From Xanthomonas sp. NCPPB 1128 (GTDB lineage: Bacteria; Pseudomonadota; Gammaproteobacteria; Xanthomonadales; Xanthomonadaceae), in the NCBI RefSeq assembly GCF_001043115.1, contig NZ_LFME01000004.1:1-64000 (forward strand): a stretch of DNA of 64,000 nucleotides. The letters are read 5' to 3'. The notes under the pieces are model-generated. The model saw only the letters and a list, made by a program, of their open reading frames with translations, was not told the DNA's origin and made no database searches. The position numbers were made by a program, and so were the translations under genes. This document shows, piece by piece, positions 36,427 to 45,927 of this stretch; positions within the stretch are counted from its first letter, which is position 1; each line of letters starts with the position of its first letter.

Positions 36427-37742
36427 CGGTGCAGGCGTTGCCGCCGTTCGCCAGCGCCGCGTTGACGGCAGCGCCCGGCGCGAATTTCTTCGCCGACCTG
36501 CAGCGCACCCTGGCACCGTATCCCTGGGCCTACGACGCGATGGTGATCGTGGCGCTGCTGCTGGCGGCGTGGCTGGCCAACTGGGTGACCAAGCGCATCC
36601 TGCTGCGCGGGCTGCGACGCGCGCTGCGCGCCACCGTGCTCAGCGACAAGGAAGTGAAGCTGAGCGTGATCCCGCGCTTGGCCAACGTGATCCCGGCGCT
36701 GGTGCTGTCGCTGGGCATCGGCGCGGTGCCGCACCTGCCGGTGGCGATGGTCAGCGTGGTGCGCAACGTCTGCGCCGCCTTCATCGTGCTGACCGTGGCG
36801 CTGGCGGTGTCGCGCGTGCTGGATCTGCTCAACCACGTCTACGAGCGGCGCCCGGACGCGCACAACAAGCCGATCAAGGGCTACATGCAGTTGCTCAAGA
36901 TCGTGCTCGGCGTGGTCGCCGCGGTGCTGATGGTGTCGGTGCTGGTCGACAAGTCGCCGGTGATCCTGCTGTCGGGCGTGGGCGCGATGATGGCGGTGCT
37001 GATCCTGGTGTTCCAGGACACGCTGCTGTCGCTGGTGGCCAGCGTCACCATCAGTTCCAACGACATGGTCCGCGTCGGCGACTGGATCGAGATGCCGCAG
37101 CAGAACGCCGACGGCGACGTGATCGACATCGCGCTGCATACGGTCAAGGTCCAGAACTGGGACAAGACCATCACCACCATCCCGACCAAGAAGCTGATCA
37201 GCGACTCGTTCAAGAACTGGCGCGGGATGAGCGAGGCCGGCGGGCGCCGGATCAAGCGCGCGCTGTATCTGGACCAGCACAGCGTGCGCTTCCTCGACGC
37301 CGCCGAGATCGAGCAGATGCGGCAGTTGACGGTGCTGCGCGAGTACATCGATCGCAAGCGCACCGAACTCGACGCGTGGAACGGGGCGCTGGCCGAGCGC
37401 GGGGTGGCGCCGATCAATGGCCGCCGGATCACCAATCTCGGCACCTTCCGCGCCTACGTCGAGCACTACCTGCGCGCCAGCCCGCACGTGCGCCAGGACA
37501 TGACCCTGCTGGTACGGCAACTGGAGCCCGGCGCCAACGGCCTGCCGCTGGAACTGTACTGCTTCGCCAACGACACCCGCTGGGCGATGTACGAGCAGAT
37601 CCAGGCGGACCTGTTCGACCACCTGCTGGCGATCCTGCCCAATTTCGACCTGCGCGTGTTCCAGGCCTCCAGCGACGCGATGTTCATGGACAGCGCGCGC
37701 ATCCGCCGCGCCCCGGACGCCGTGCCGCCGCCGGCGACTTGA
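36423..37742 (+). CDS. MscS-family mechanosensitive ion channel (YbdG-like)
   Basis: A 439-residue membrane protein. Five hydrophobic helices (about residues 35-195) lead into the MscS pore helix and beta domain, with SVTISSNDMVRVGDWIEMP and then TVKVQNWDKTITTIPTKKLIS. The large cytoplasmic C-terminal region with LREYIDRKRTELDAWN resembles the YbdG/MscM subgroup rather than the short MscS. It should release solutes upon hypo-osmotic shock. Translation is coupled to folB by the ATGA overlap. Confidence 0.9.
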   Translation: MTVQALPPFASAALTAAPGANFFADLQRTLAPYPWAYDAMVIVALLLAAWLANWVTKRILLRGLRRALRATVLSDKEVKLSVIPRLANVIPALVLSLGIGAVPHLPVAMVSVVRNVCAAFIVLTVALAVSRVLDLLNHVYERRPDAHNKPIKGYMQLLKIVLGVVAAVLMVSVLVDKSPVILLSGVGAMMAVLILVFQDTLLSLVASVTISSNDMVRVGDWIEMPQQNADGDVIDIALHTVKVQNWDKTITTIPTKKLISDSFKNWRGMSEAGGRRIKRALYLDQHSVRFLDAAEIEQMRQLTVLREYIDRKRTELDAWNGALAERGVAPINGRRITNLGTFRAYVEHYLRASPHVRQDMTLLVRQLEPGANGLPLELYCFANDTRWAMYEQIQADLFDHLLAILPNFDLRVFQASSDAMFMDSARIRRAPDAVPPPAT

Positions 37743-37759
37743 CGGCCGTCACGTCTGCG

Positions 37760-37782
37760 GGCATGTTGCGGGACAACATGCC
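37760..37782. repeat. short perfect hairpin upstream of the ATP-grasp gene
   Basis: GGCATGTTG - CGGGA - CAACATGCC, with 9-bp perfect arms, lies in the 79-bp gap after the channel gene and 40 bases before the ATP-grasp start. There is no T-run, so it is more likely a 5' leader hairpin or an operator than a terminator. Confidence 0.45.
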
Positions 37783-37821
37783 GGCGCCTCTCGCCGCCGG
37801 CCCGCAGCAACAAGGGGCGCG

Positions 37822-39270
37822 ATGGACTGGAGCAAGTACCGCACGGCCACCTTCGACGAGCTGATCCAGTCCGACGGGCAGCCACGTCCAGCCGCGCGCC
37901 GGGTCATCGAGTACCTGTCCAGCCTCAGTGGACGCGAATTGTCCGAACGCCAGCTCGCCGCCGACGTCGCCGCGCGGGTCATGGGCATCACCTTCACCGT
38001 CTACTCCGACGGCCGCAACGTCGACCGCACGCTGCCGTTCGACCTGATCCCGCGGGTGATCCCGCTGCACGAGTGGCAGCGCACCGAGGCCGGGCTGAAG
38101 CAGCGCATGCGCGCACTCAACCTGTTCATCGGCGACATCTACGGCGCCCAGCGCATCGTCAAGGACAAGGTGTTCCCGGCGATGCTGCTGGAGCACTCGG
38201 TGAACTTCCGCCCGCAGTGCGTGGGCATCACCCCGGCGCTGGGGGTGTGGGCGCACGTGTGCGGCTCGGACCTGGTGCGCGACGCCGACGGCACCCTGTA
38301 CGCGCTGGAGGACAACCTGCGCATCCCCAGCGGCGTGTCGTACATGCTCGAGAACCGCATGGTCGCCAAGCGGGTGTTCCCCGAACTGTTCGAGACCAGC
38401 GCGATCCTGCCGGTGGACGACTACCCGGCGCAGCTCTACGACACCCTGGCCGCGCTGTCGCCGCGCCCGGGCGATCAGCCTGTGATCGCGCTGCTGACCC
38501 CGGGCATCTTCAACAGCGCCTACTTCGAACACGCCTACCTGGCACAGGCGATGGGCATCGAACTGGTCGAGGGCGACGACCTGTTCGTGGCCGACGACGA
38601 CTGCACCTACATGCGCACGGTGTACGGGCCGCGCCGGGTCGACGTGATCTACCGCCGGGTCGACGACCTGTTCCTGGATCCGGAGGCGTTCCGCGCCGAT
38701 TCGGTGCTGGGCGTGGCTGGGCTGATCCGCAGCTGGCGCGCCGGCAAGGTGGCGCTGGCCAATGCGCCGGGCGCCGGCGTGGCCGACGACAAGGTGGTGT
38801 TCGCCTACGTGCCGAAGATGATCCGCTACTACCTGGACGAGGAGCCGATCCTGCCCAACGTGCCCAGCTACCTGTGCCACGACGACACCGACCGCCAGTA
38901 CGTGCTCGAGCACCTGGACGAGCTGGTGGTGAAGCCGGCCAACGAGTCCGGCGGCTACGGCATGCTGATCGGCCCGCGCTCGACCACGCGCCAGCGCGAG
39001 CAGTTCCGCAAGCTGATCCTGGCCGATCCGCGCAACTACATGGCGCAGCCGACCCTGGGCCTGTCCACCGCGCCGATCGTGACCGAGGCCGGGCCGGCGC
39101 CGCGGCACCTGGACCTGCGCCCGTTCATCCTGTCCCGCGATGACGTCTACGTCACCACCGGCGGGCTGACCCGGGTGGCGATGGAGGAGGGCTCGCTGGT
39201 GGTCAATTCCTCGCAGGGCGGCGGCGCCAAGGACACCTGGGTGGTGGATCTGGACGAGGAACTGGACTGA
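37822..39270 (+). CDS. circularly permuted type 2 ATP-grasp protein
   Basis: A 482-residue protein of the CP_ATPgrasp_2 family. It contains FRPQCVGITPALGVWAHVCGSDLVRDADG, ALEDNLRIPSGVSYMLENR and the late VVKPANESGGYGMLIGP segment typical of ATP-grasp nucleotide binding. ATP-grasp enzymes ligate a carboxylate to an amine or thiol, but the substrate of this family is not known. It overlaps by one base with the following alpha-E gene. In many bacteria the pair is joined by a transglutaminase-like gene, which is not present in this neighbourhood. Confidence 0.9.
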   Translation: MDWSKYRTATFDELIQSDGQPRPAARRVIEYLSSLSGRELSERQLAADVAARVMGITFTVYSDGRNVDRTLPFDLIPRVIPLHEWQRTEAGLKQRMRALNLFIGDIYGAQRIVKDKVFPAMLLEHSVNFRPQCVGITPALGVWAHVCGSDLVRDADGTLYALEDNLRIPSGVSYMLENRMVAKRVFPELFETSAILPVDDYPAQLYDTLAALSPRPGDQPVIALLTPGIFNSAYFEHAYLAQAMGIELVEGDDLFVADDDCTYMRTVYGPRRVDVIYRRVDDLFLDPEAFRADSVLGVAGLIRSWRAGKVALANAPGAGVADDKVVFAYVPKMIRYYLDEEPILPNVPSYLCHDDTDRQYVLEHLDELVVKPANESGGYGMLIGPRSTTRQREQFRKLILADPRNYMAQPTLGLSTAPIVTEAGPAPRHLDLRPFILSRDDVYVTTGGLTRVAMEEGSLVVNSSQGGGAKDTWVVDLDEELD

Positions 39271-40211
39271 TGCTCTCGCGCGTTGCCGACAACCTCTATT
39301 GGTTCAGCCGCTACGTGCGCCGTGCCGAGACCACCGCGCGGCTGGTCGGGGTGGGCAGCCTGCTGCAGCTGGACCTGCCGCGCTCGGTGCGCTTCGCCTG
39401 GCGGCCGATGATCGACACGGTCGGCGCTGGCGAGATCTTCGCGCTGTGGTTCCCGAATGCCGGTGACGACGTCGGCGACACCGACGTGGTGCGCTTCCTG
39501 CTGCTGGACGAGCGCAACCCGTCCTCGCTGCGCAGCTCGGTGCGCTACGCCCGCGAACTGCTGCGCAGCATCCGCGACACCCTGCCGCAGGAGATCTGGG
39601 AAGCGGTCAACGACCTGCACCTGCATATCGACGCCAACGGCGAGCGCAGCGTCGGCCGCCGCTACCGCATGGAGTTCCTGTCCCACGTCACCGACGCCTG
39701 CCTGAAGGTGTCCGGGCTGCTGACTGCCAACGTCAGCCGCGACATCGGCTTCCAGTTCCTGCGCCTGGGCACCGCGATCGAGCAGGCCGACATGACTACG
39801 CGCATCATCGATGCCGGCGCCTCGGGCCTGATCACCCCGCGCCAGGCCGACGACCGCGAGGCCTACCAGGCCATGCAGTGGATGAGCGTGCTGCGCGCGC
39901 AGGCCGCCTACCAGATGTACCGCCGGCACGTGCGGCAGCGCGTCACCGGCGAGCAGGCGCTGCGCTTCCTGCTGCAGAACAACGATTTCCCGCGCAGCGT
40001 GCAGTTCTGCCTGGTCCGCGCCCAGCACATCCTGCCGACCATGCCGCCGCGGCCGCCGGTGGAGCGCGCACTGATGCGCATCAGCGGGTTGGTGCGCAAT
40101 GCCGACCCGGCCTACCTGGCCCAGCACAACCCGGCCGGGTTCATGGACGAGATCCAGACCCACCTCGGCCACCTGCACAGCGCCATCGCCGAGGCCTACT
40201 TCAGCTCCTGA
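39270..40211 (+). CDS. alpha-E domain-containing protein
   Basis: A 313-residue, almost entirely helical cytoplasmic protein, starting MLSRVADNLYWFSRYVRRAE, the signature of the alpha-E family. Later segments are RRYRMEFLSHVTDACLKVSG and RQRVTGEQALRFLLQNNDFP. The start ATG shares a base with the stop of the ATP-grasp gene (TGATG), so the two are translated together. The role is unknown; genomic partnership suggests a peptide-modifying or peptide-making system. Confidence 0.9.
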   Translation: MLSRVADNLYWFSRYVRRAETTARLVGVGSLLQLDLPRSVRFAWRPMIDTVGAGEIFALWFPNAGDDVGDTDVVRFLLLDERNPSSLRSSVRYARELLRSIRDTLPQEIWEAVNDLHLHIDANGERSVGRRYRMEFLSHVTDACLKVSGLLTANVSRDIGFQFLRLGTAIEQADMTTRIIDAGASGLITPRQADDREAYQAMQWMSVLRAQAAYQMYRRHVRQRVTGEQALRFLLQNNDFPRSVQFCLVRAQHILPTMPPRPPVERALMRISGLVRNADPAYLAQHNPAGFMDEIQTHLGHLHSAIAEAYFSS

Positions 40212-40400
40212 GCCGCCGCAGGCACCGCCTTGGCTGTGGCCGGCGGTCGCGGCGCGGCGCCTGGTGCGCCGGGGTCACCCCTGCCGAGTCCCGCCGTCGC
40301 CCCCCTAGGCGGCGTACGTCCGCAGGCGTATGGTGCGCGGCGGCTTGGCCGCCCCCGGTCCGTAGACAGTTTTCTGAATAGGCGATTCTGGCGCCGGAAC

Positions 40401-40454
40401 TTGCCCCATCGACTGGCCGCAGAGCTAGAATTGGCGGCTATGTAAACGTTTTCT
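40401..40454 (+). promoter_or_regulatory. candidate promoter and LacI-type operator of the GH3 gene
   Basis: TTGCCC (40401-40406) and TAGAAT (40426-40431) have a 19-base spacer, a weak sigma-70 match. The following TGTAAACGTTTTCT (40441-40454) is a 14-bp near-palindrome centred on CG (12 of 14 symmetrical), the form of operators bound by LacI/GalR-type repressors. It overlaps the expected transcription start and ends 11 bases before the ATG. Confidence 0.45.
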
Positions 40455-40465
40455 CAAAGGACCCC

Positions 40466-42643
40466 ATGGCTTCGGATCGTATCGAATCGCTCATCGCCCG
40501 CATGACCGTCGAGGAGAAGGTCGGCCAGCTCGGCGTTTTCGCCGACATGGTGCGCCCGTTCGCCCCCGACGTGAATCCGGAAGCCAACGTCCGCAATGCC
40601 GACGAGGTGCTGCAGCAGGTGCGCGCCGGCCGGGTCGGCTCGCTGTTCAACGGCGTCGGCGCGGAGCTGGGGCGGCGCATCCAGCAGGTGGCGCTGGAGG
40701 AGAGCCGGCTGGGGATCCCGGTGATCCTGGCCGCGGACGTGATCCACGGCATGCGCACGGTGTTCCCGATCCCGCTGGGCGAGGCCGCCAGCTTCGAGCC
40801 GGAGCTGGCCGAGCGCACCGCGCGCGCCACTGCGGTCGAGGCCACCGCCGCCGGCATCCACTGGACCTACGCGCCAGCGGTGGACATCGCCCGCGACCAG
40901 CGCTGGGGCCGCGGCGCCGAGGGCGCCGGCGAGGACGTGGTGCTGGGCTGCGCCTTCGCCGCCGCGCGCGTGCGCGGCTTCCACGGGCCGGACCTGCGTG
41001 CCGACGATGCATTGCTGGCCACGCCCAAGCACTTCGCCGCCTACGGCGCGGTCGCCGCCGGCATGGAGTACGCCAGCGTCGACATCGCCCCGCAGACCTT
41101 GCGCGACGTGCACCTGCCGCCGTTCCAGGCCGCCCTCGGCGCCGGCGCGCTGAGCGTGATGACCTCCTTCAACGACATCAACGGCGTGCCGGCCAGCGCC
41201 AACCACGAGCTGCTGACCGAGATCCTGCGCGGCGAATGGAAATTCCCCGGCGTGGTGATCTCCGACTACACCGCCGACATGGAGCTGATCGCGCACGGCT
41301 ATGCCGCCGACGAGCGCGACGCGACCAAGAAGGCGTTCCTGGCCGGCATGGACATGAGCATGCAGAGCGGCTTCTACGCCGCGCACCTGCCGTCGCTGGT
41401 GGAGGACGGCGAGGTGCCGATGGCGCTGCTGGATGCTTCGGTGCGCCGCGTGCTGGAACTGAAGGAGGCGATCGGCCTGCTCGACGATCCGTACCGTTCG
41501 CTGGATCCGGCACGTGAAGCCGACCCGTCGCACATCGCCGCGCACGATGCGCTGGCGCGCGACGCGGCGCGGCGTTCGATCGTGCTGCTGAAGAACGACG
41601 GCCCGGTGCTGCCGCTGCGCAAGCAGGGGCAGAAGATCGCGCTGATCGGCCCGTTCGTGCAGGACCGCGACAACATCGAGGGCTGCTGGACCCTGTTCGG
41701 CGACAAGACCCGCTACGTGACCCTGGAGGCCGGCGTGCGCGCCGCGCTGGACGACGCGCAGGCGCTGACCGTGGTGCCGGGCTGCGCGCTGGAAGCGCCG
41801 CTGGACGGCGGCATCGAAGCGGCAGTGGCCGCCGCGCGCGCCGCCGACGTGGTGGTGCTGGCGCTGGGCGAGCCGCAGCGCTACAGCGGCGAGGCGCAGT
41901 CGCGCACGCAGATCGTGCTGCCGCCGGCGCAGCAGGCGCTGGCCGAGGCGGTCGCCGCCACCGGCACGCCGCTGGTGGTGCTGCTGCGCAACGGCCGCGC
42001 GCTGGCGCTGCAGGGCGCGGTGCGCGACGCCGCGGCGATCGCGGTGACCTGGTACCTGGGCACGCAGACCGGCCCGGCGGTGGCCGACGTGCTGTTCGGC
42101 GACTACAACCCGTCCGCGCGCCTGCCGGTGAGTTTCCCGCTGGATGCCGGGCAGCAGCCGTACTTCTACAACCACCCGCGCACCGGCCGGCCGGAACTGC
42201 CGACGATGAGCGAGTTCAAGTCGCGCTGGCGCGAGGTGCCGAACGCGCCGCTGTATCCGTTCGGCCATGGCCTCGGCTACACGCAGTTCGCCTACGGCAC
42301 GCCGCAGCTCGACCGCACCCAGGTCGGCTGGGACGACACCCTGACCGTGACCGCGCGCATCGACAACATCGGCGAGCGCGAGGGCGAGGAAGTGGTGCAG
42401 CTGTACATCCACGACCGCGTCGCCAGCCGGGTGCGCCCGGTGCGCGAGCTGAAGGCATTCCGCAAGGTGCGGTTGGCGGCAGGCGAGGGCATGGAGGTCA
42501 GTTTCACTCTCGACCGCCACGCGCTGGCCTTCACCGGCCGCGACGGGCAGTGCACGGCCGAGCCGGGCCTGTTCGACCTGTGGGTGTGCGCGTCCTCGGC
42601 CAGCGGCGAGCCGGTCGCCTTCGAGCTGCTGCCGCAGGGCTGA
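40466..42643 (+). CDS. GH3 beta-glucosidase, cytoplasmic (BglX-like)
   Basis: A 725-residue glycoside hydrolase family 3 enzyme that releases glucose or a related sugar from the non-reducing end of beta-linked oligosaccharides. The barrel domain has KHFAAYGAV and nucleophile Asp267 in VISDYTADMEL. A second alpha/beta domain and a C-terminal FnIII-like domain (ERTDWDDT-like start, GEEVVQLYIHD) follow. Unlike periplasmic BglX it has no signal peptide, so it should act on imported oligosaccharides. The ATG follows AAAGGA. A LacI-type operator upstream suggests sugar induction. Confidence 0.93.
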   Translation: MASDRIESLIARMTVEEKVGQLGVFADMVRPFAPDVNPEANVRNADEVLQQVRAGRVGSLFNGVGAELGRRIQQVALEESRLGIPVILAADVIHGMRTVFPIPLGEAASFEPELAERTARATAVEATAAGIHWTYAPAVDIARDQRWGRGAEGAGEDVVLGCAFAAARVRGFHGPDLRADDALLATPKHFAAYGAVAAGMEYASVDIAPQTLRDVHLPPFQAALGAGALSVMTSFNDINGVPASANHELLTEILRGEWKFPGVVISDYTADMELIAHGYAADERDATKKAFLAGMDMSMQSGFYAAHLPSLVEDGEVPMALLDASVRRVLELKEAIGLLDDPYRSLDPAREADPSHIAAHDALARDAARRSIVLLKNDGPVLPLRKQGQKIALIGPFVQDRDNIEGCWTLFGDKTRYVTLEAGVRAALDDAQALTVVPGCALEAPLDGGIEAAVAAARAADVVVLALGEPQRYSGEAQSRTQIVLPPAQQALAEAVAATGTPLVVLLRNGRALALQGAVRDAAAIAVTWYLGTQTGPAVADVLFGDYNPSARLPVSFPLDAGQQPYFYNHPRTGRPELPTMSEFKSRWREVPNAPLYPFGHGLGYTQFAYGTPQLDRTQVGWDDTLTVTARIDNIGEREGEEVVQLYIHDRVASRVRPVRELKAFRKVRLAAGEGMEVSFTLDRHALAFTGRDGQCTAEPGLFDLWVCASSASGEPVAFELLPQG

Positions 42644-42825
42644 TCGCCGCGGCGCGGCAGTGCGGCAAGGCCTGCCGCCGCCGGTCGATGGAGGTGAATA
42701 CGCGACGTGTCTACCGGACCCGTCGCCGTGACGTGACCGCGGCCACGCCCTTGGCCGCGGCATGCTTGCCGTGCACGCGGGGTCTGCTAGGTTCGGGATT
42801 CGACCCCAACCGATAGGTGCACGTC

Positions 42826-43971
42826 ATGCAACGTACTCCCCTGGGTTTGGCTTGCGCGCTGGCCATGGGCCTGGCGATGTCTGCGGCACAGGCCGCGCCC
42901 GCCGACAAAGCCGCCGAGCGGCGCGGCGACTGGCCGTTCTCGGCGACACCGGTCGCCAGCTTCAACGAACCGTGGGCGATGAGCTTCCTGCCCGACGGCA
43001 CCGCCCTGGTCAGCGAGAAGGGCGGCACGCTCAAGCGCATCGACCCGGTCAGCGGCCACACCGGCGCGGTCAGCGGCGTACCCACCGTGGCGTATGGCGG
43101 CCAGGGTGGCCTCGGCGACGTGCTGCCGCATCCGGGCTTCGCCAAGAACGGCTGGGTCTACCTGAGCTACGCCGAACCCGGCAGCGGTGACACCCGCGGC
43201 GCGGCGGTGATGCGCGCCAAGCTGACCCTGGACGCCAATGGTGGTGGCACCTTGTCGCAGCAGCAGGTGATCTGGAGGCAGCAGCCCAAGGTGTCCGGCA
43301 ACGGCCACTTCGGCCACCGGCTGGCGTTCGGCCCGGACGGCAAGCTGTGGATCAGTTCCAGCGAGCGGCAGAAGTTCGATCCGGCGCAGGACATGAGCGG
43401 CAACCTGGGCAAGATCGTACGCCTCAACGACGACGGCAGCGTGCCGGCCGACAATCCGTTCGCCAACCGCGGCGGCGTCGCCGCGCAGGTGTGGTCGCTG
43501 GGCCACCGCAACGTGCTCGGCCTGGCCTTCGACGCCAACGGCCGGCTGTGGGAACACGAGATGGGTCCGGCCGGCGGCGACGAATTGAACCTGATCCAGC
43601 GCGGCGCCAACTATGGCTATCCGATCGTGTCCAACGGCGACCATTACGACGGGCGCCCGATCCCCGATCACAGCACGCGCCCGGAATTCGCCGCGCCCAA
43701 GGTGAGCTGGACGCCGGTGATCTCGCCGGCCGGCTTCGTCATCTACAACGGCAGCCGCTTCCCGCAATGGCGCGGCAACGGCTTCATCGGCGGGCTGTCG
43801 TCGCAGTCGCTGGTGCGGATCGAGTTCAACGGCGAGACCGCACGCGAGGCGGCGCGCTACGACATGGGCAAGCGCATCCGCGAAGTGGAGCAGGGGCCGG
43901 ATGGCGCGCTTTGGCTGCTGGAGGATGGCGCGGGTGGACGGTTGCTGAAGTTGCAGCCGCTGGAGAGCTGA
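42826..43971 (+). CDS. PQQ-dependent aldose sugar dehydrogenase family protein, exported
   Basis: A 381-residue beta-propeller of the glucose/sorbosone dehydrogenase family (soluble Asd/YliI type). A signal peptide ends near AAQAAP. Features are [35 protein letters not shown], the FGHRLAF segment and [16 protein letters not shown], the last with metal- and PQQ-binding residues. It would oxidise aldose sugars in the periplasm. The ATG at 42826 is used; a GTG three codons upstream is possible. No PQQ synthesis genes are in the window. Confidence 0.92.
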   Translation: MQRTPLGLACALAMGLAMSAAQAAPADKAAERRGDWPFSATPVASFNEPWAMSFLPDGTALVSEKGGTLKRIDPVSGHTGAVSGVPTVAYGGQGGLGDVLPHPGFAKNGWVYLSYAEPGSGDTRGAAVMRAKLTLDANGGGTLSQQQVIWRQQPKVSGNGHFGHRLAFGPDGKLWISSSERQKFDPAQDMSGNLGKIVRLNDDGSVPADNPFANRGGVAAQVWSLGHRNVLGLAFDANGRLWEHEMGPAGGDELNLIQRGANYGYPIVSNGDHYDGRPIPDHSTRPEFAAPKVSWTPVISPAGFVIYNGSRFPQWRGNGFIGGLSSQSLVRIEFNGETAREAARYDMGKRIREVEQGPDGALWLLEDGAGGRLLKLQPLES

Positions 43972-44084
43972 GGAGCGCGCCCGGCAGCGGCGGTTGCGCC
44001 GCTGTCGGGTGAGAGCGGCATGGGGCTTGCGCGCCTACCGGTGCGTCGGCGCGGGCGGGCGGTGGACATGCCCGTGCTGCCATC

Positions 44085-44150
44085 GTGGGAGCGGCTTCAG
44101 CCGCGATGGGCTTTTCCGGAAAAGCCCATCGCGGCTGAAGCCGCTCCTAC
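44085..44150. repeat. REPIN downstream of the sugar dehydrogenase gene
   Basis: GTGGGAGCGGCTTCAGCCGC and GCGGCTGAAGCCGCTCCTAC enclose a spacer that is itself palindromic (CGATGGGCTTTTCCGGAAAA continuing to GCCCATCG). The whole element can therefore fold as one nearly perfect 66-base hairpin. The left REP has one change (GTGG for GTAG) from the family. Confidence 0.87.
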
Positions 44151-44244
44151 ATGTTCCGATAGCGCGCACCTGTGTCGGATGGCGGGCAAGCCCACCATCC
44201 GTCGACCATGTGCTCCCGCTATCGGGCGACGTGGCGCGCCCGCC

Positions 44245-44553
44245 TTATTCGCCGTTGCCAGCGCGCTCCCAGGCGCGGCGCACCGCGTGGCGCGCCTTGC
44301 TCCAGCTCAGCGTCTGCGAACCCTTGTTGTTGTCCCAGTCGCGGTGCAGTTCCGCTTCCACCTGCTCGTAGGCGCGGTTGAAGTCGCGGATGCGCGCCTC
44401 GTGGCCGGCGTGGTAGGCGGGCTCGTAGTCTTCGAATCGCTCGCCCTCGCTGTAGTAGGGCTCGTCGGCGAAGCGATCGCGCCAGTATTGCGAGACGCTA
44501 TCGCGGTCGTTGTCGTTGGGGGCGCGGCCGGGAATCTGATACGGAACGCTCAT
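44245..44553 (-). CDS. conserved hypothetical protein, acidic/aromatic, 102 residues
   Basis: A small soluble protein rich in Tyr, Trp, Asp and Arg (YWRDRFADEPYYSEGERFED, AYHAGHEARIRDFNRAYEQV). It is preceded by GGAG at a good distance, and codon use agrees with coding on this strand. The general look is of the small stress-related proteins common in Xanthomonadaceae. I do not recognise a named domain. Confidence 0.7.
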   Translation of the reverse strand: MSVPYQIPGRAPNDNDRDSVSQYWRDRFADEPYYSEGERFEDYEPAYHAGHEARIRDFNRAYEQVEAELHRDWDNNKGSQTLSWSKARHAVRRAWERAGNGE

Positions 44554-44719
44554 CGTGGGTCTCCGTTGCGATGAATGCGCTCCACGCTAGCCATGCGGGC
44601 GTTAAACCGACCCCTGCGCGGCGTGATCGCGATATGAAACATTCATGCCTTCTGGCAGGCTGCGCCGACGCCCCGGGTGGCTTACGATCCGCCGCTACGC
44701 CCCCTCTCCGGCAGACCTC

Positions 44720-45223
44720 ATGGCCGCCAACGGCATCGCCTTGTTGACCCCGTACCTGGCCACGGCCGGCGTCGGCTGGCTGTACTACCGGCGCATCCGC
44801 CGCTACTTCGGCCGCCAGCCCTGGCAGCCGCGACGTACCGGCTTGCGGCTGGGGTTCCTGCTGCTGGTTGCGGCCTTGCTGACCTGGCTGGCCGCGCAGC
44901 TGCCCGCCGTGCGCCTGGGCATGGGGCTGGGCGCGCTGGGCGGCGCCGCGCTGGGCGCCTTCGCCCTGCACCACACGCGCATCGAGCTACAGGATGGCGC
45001 GCGCTGGTACACGCCCAATCCGTGGATCGGCGCCGCGCTGAGCGTGCTGCTGCTCGGGCGCCTGGCCTGGCGCTGGGCCAGTGGCGCCTTCGCCGGCGGC
45101 AGCGCGGAGACCCTGCAGAACGCCAGCCCGCTGACCATGAGCATCGCCGCGGCGCTGATCGCGTATGGGCTGGTGTACGCCGCGGGCATGTTGGTGCGCA
45201 TGCGGACGCTGACGCGGGCCTGA
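44720..45223 (+). CDS. small integral membrane protein (about four helices)
   Basis: A 167-residue protein with hydrophobic segments at about residues 4-20, 37-60, 65-82 and 92-165 (two helices). A basic loop YYRRIRRYFGRQPWQPRRTG follows the first helix. It loosely resembles CcdC/DUF1453-type membrane proteins, but the match is too weak to name. The ATG at 44720 opens the first helix; a longer frame adds a basic, unlikely N-terminus. Confidence 0.6.
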   Translation: MAANGIALLTPYLATAGVGWLYYRRIRRYFGRQPWQPRRTGLRLGFLLLVAALLTWLAAQLPAVRLGMGLGALGGAALGAFALHHTRIELQDGARWYTPNPWIGAALSVLLLGRLAWRWASGAFAGGSAETLQNASPLTMSIAAALIAYGLVYAAGMLVRMRTLTRA

Positions 45224-45342
45224 TAGGCGGCACGCCCGTCGACGACGACGCGGTGGCGGTCGTCTCGGGGGCTTCAGGCCGCGCAAGCAGTCCAGCGGCA
45301 ATAGCGAACTCTCGCGCAACGCGCCCAGCTGCTGGCGTGATG

Positions 45343-45840
45343 TCAGTGCGCGGCAGCCGCCGCTTCGTAAGGCAAGGCCGTCGTGCCGGCCGCGCGCAAC
45401 GGCGCATCGGCGGCGTCCAACTGTTCGGGTTCGCCTTCGATCACCACCAGGATGCGGCCGGCTTCGATCTCCTCTTCGAAATTGCGCCGCACCGGATCCG
45501 GCACGGTGGACCCGACCAGGGCCGAGGACCAACTGCCGACCAGCGCCCCGGCGATCGCCATCACCCCGGCACCGGCCAGGGTGATGCCGAGCGGCGGCAC
45601 CGCGATCGCCGCCAGCCCGGCCAGCAGCCCGGCAGCACCGCCGCCGAGGGCGCCACGTGCGGCGGCCGGCACGGTGTCGGTCTTGCCTTCCTTGCGATCG
45701 TCGGGGATGGCCTCCAGCTCGATGTCGCCACGCGCGACCAGCGACAGGTCGTCGTTGTCGAGGCCGGCGCTGCGCGCGGCCTGCAGCGCACGGGTGGCGG
45801 TGGGCAGATCCGGAGCGCTGTAGACGCGGCGTCGTTTCAT
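45343..45840 (-). CDS. glycine-zipper membrane protein, DUF1269-like
   Basis: A 165-residue protein with an N-terminal domain (MKRRRVYSAPDLPTATRALQ) that looks like a small ferredoxin-like sensing domain, a central Gly/Ala-rich double hydrophobic segment (ARGALGGGAAGLLAGLAAIA, then two more zippers) and an acidic C-terminal domain that mirrors the first. This matches the build of DUF1269-type membrane proteins linked with stress. AAGGG precedes the ATG. Function unknown. Confidence 0.65.
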   Translation of the reverse strand: MKRRRVYSAPDLPTATRALQAARSAGLDNDDLSLVARGDIELEAIPDDRKEGKTDTVPAAARGALGGGAAGLLAGLAAIAVPPLGITLAGAGVMAIAGALVGSWSSALVGSTVPDPVRRNFEEEIEAGRILVVIEGEPEQLDAADAPLRAAGTTALPYEAAAAAH

Positions 45841-45927
45841 GGCGGGCGACCCTTGCTGGCAGGCGTCCAGCGTCCGGGCGCCGCGGTTATCCGCGCGTGA
45901 CCTGCGCGCAAGGCGGCGTGAAGGCGT

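Noticed and set aside
37760-37782. Hairpin as terminator of the channel gene
   Set aside because: No T-run after the stem on either strand; kept as an unassigned hairpin.
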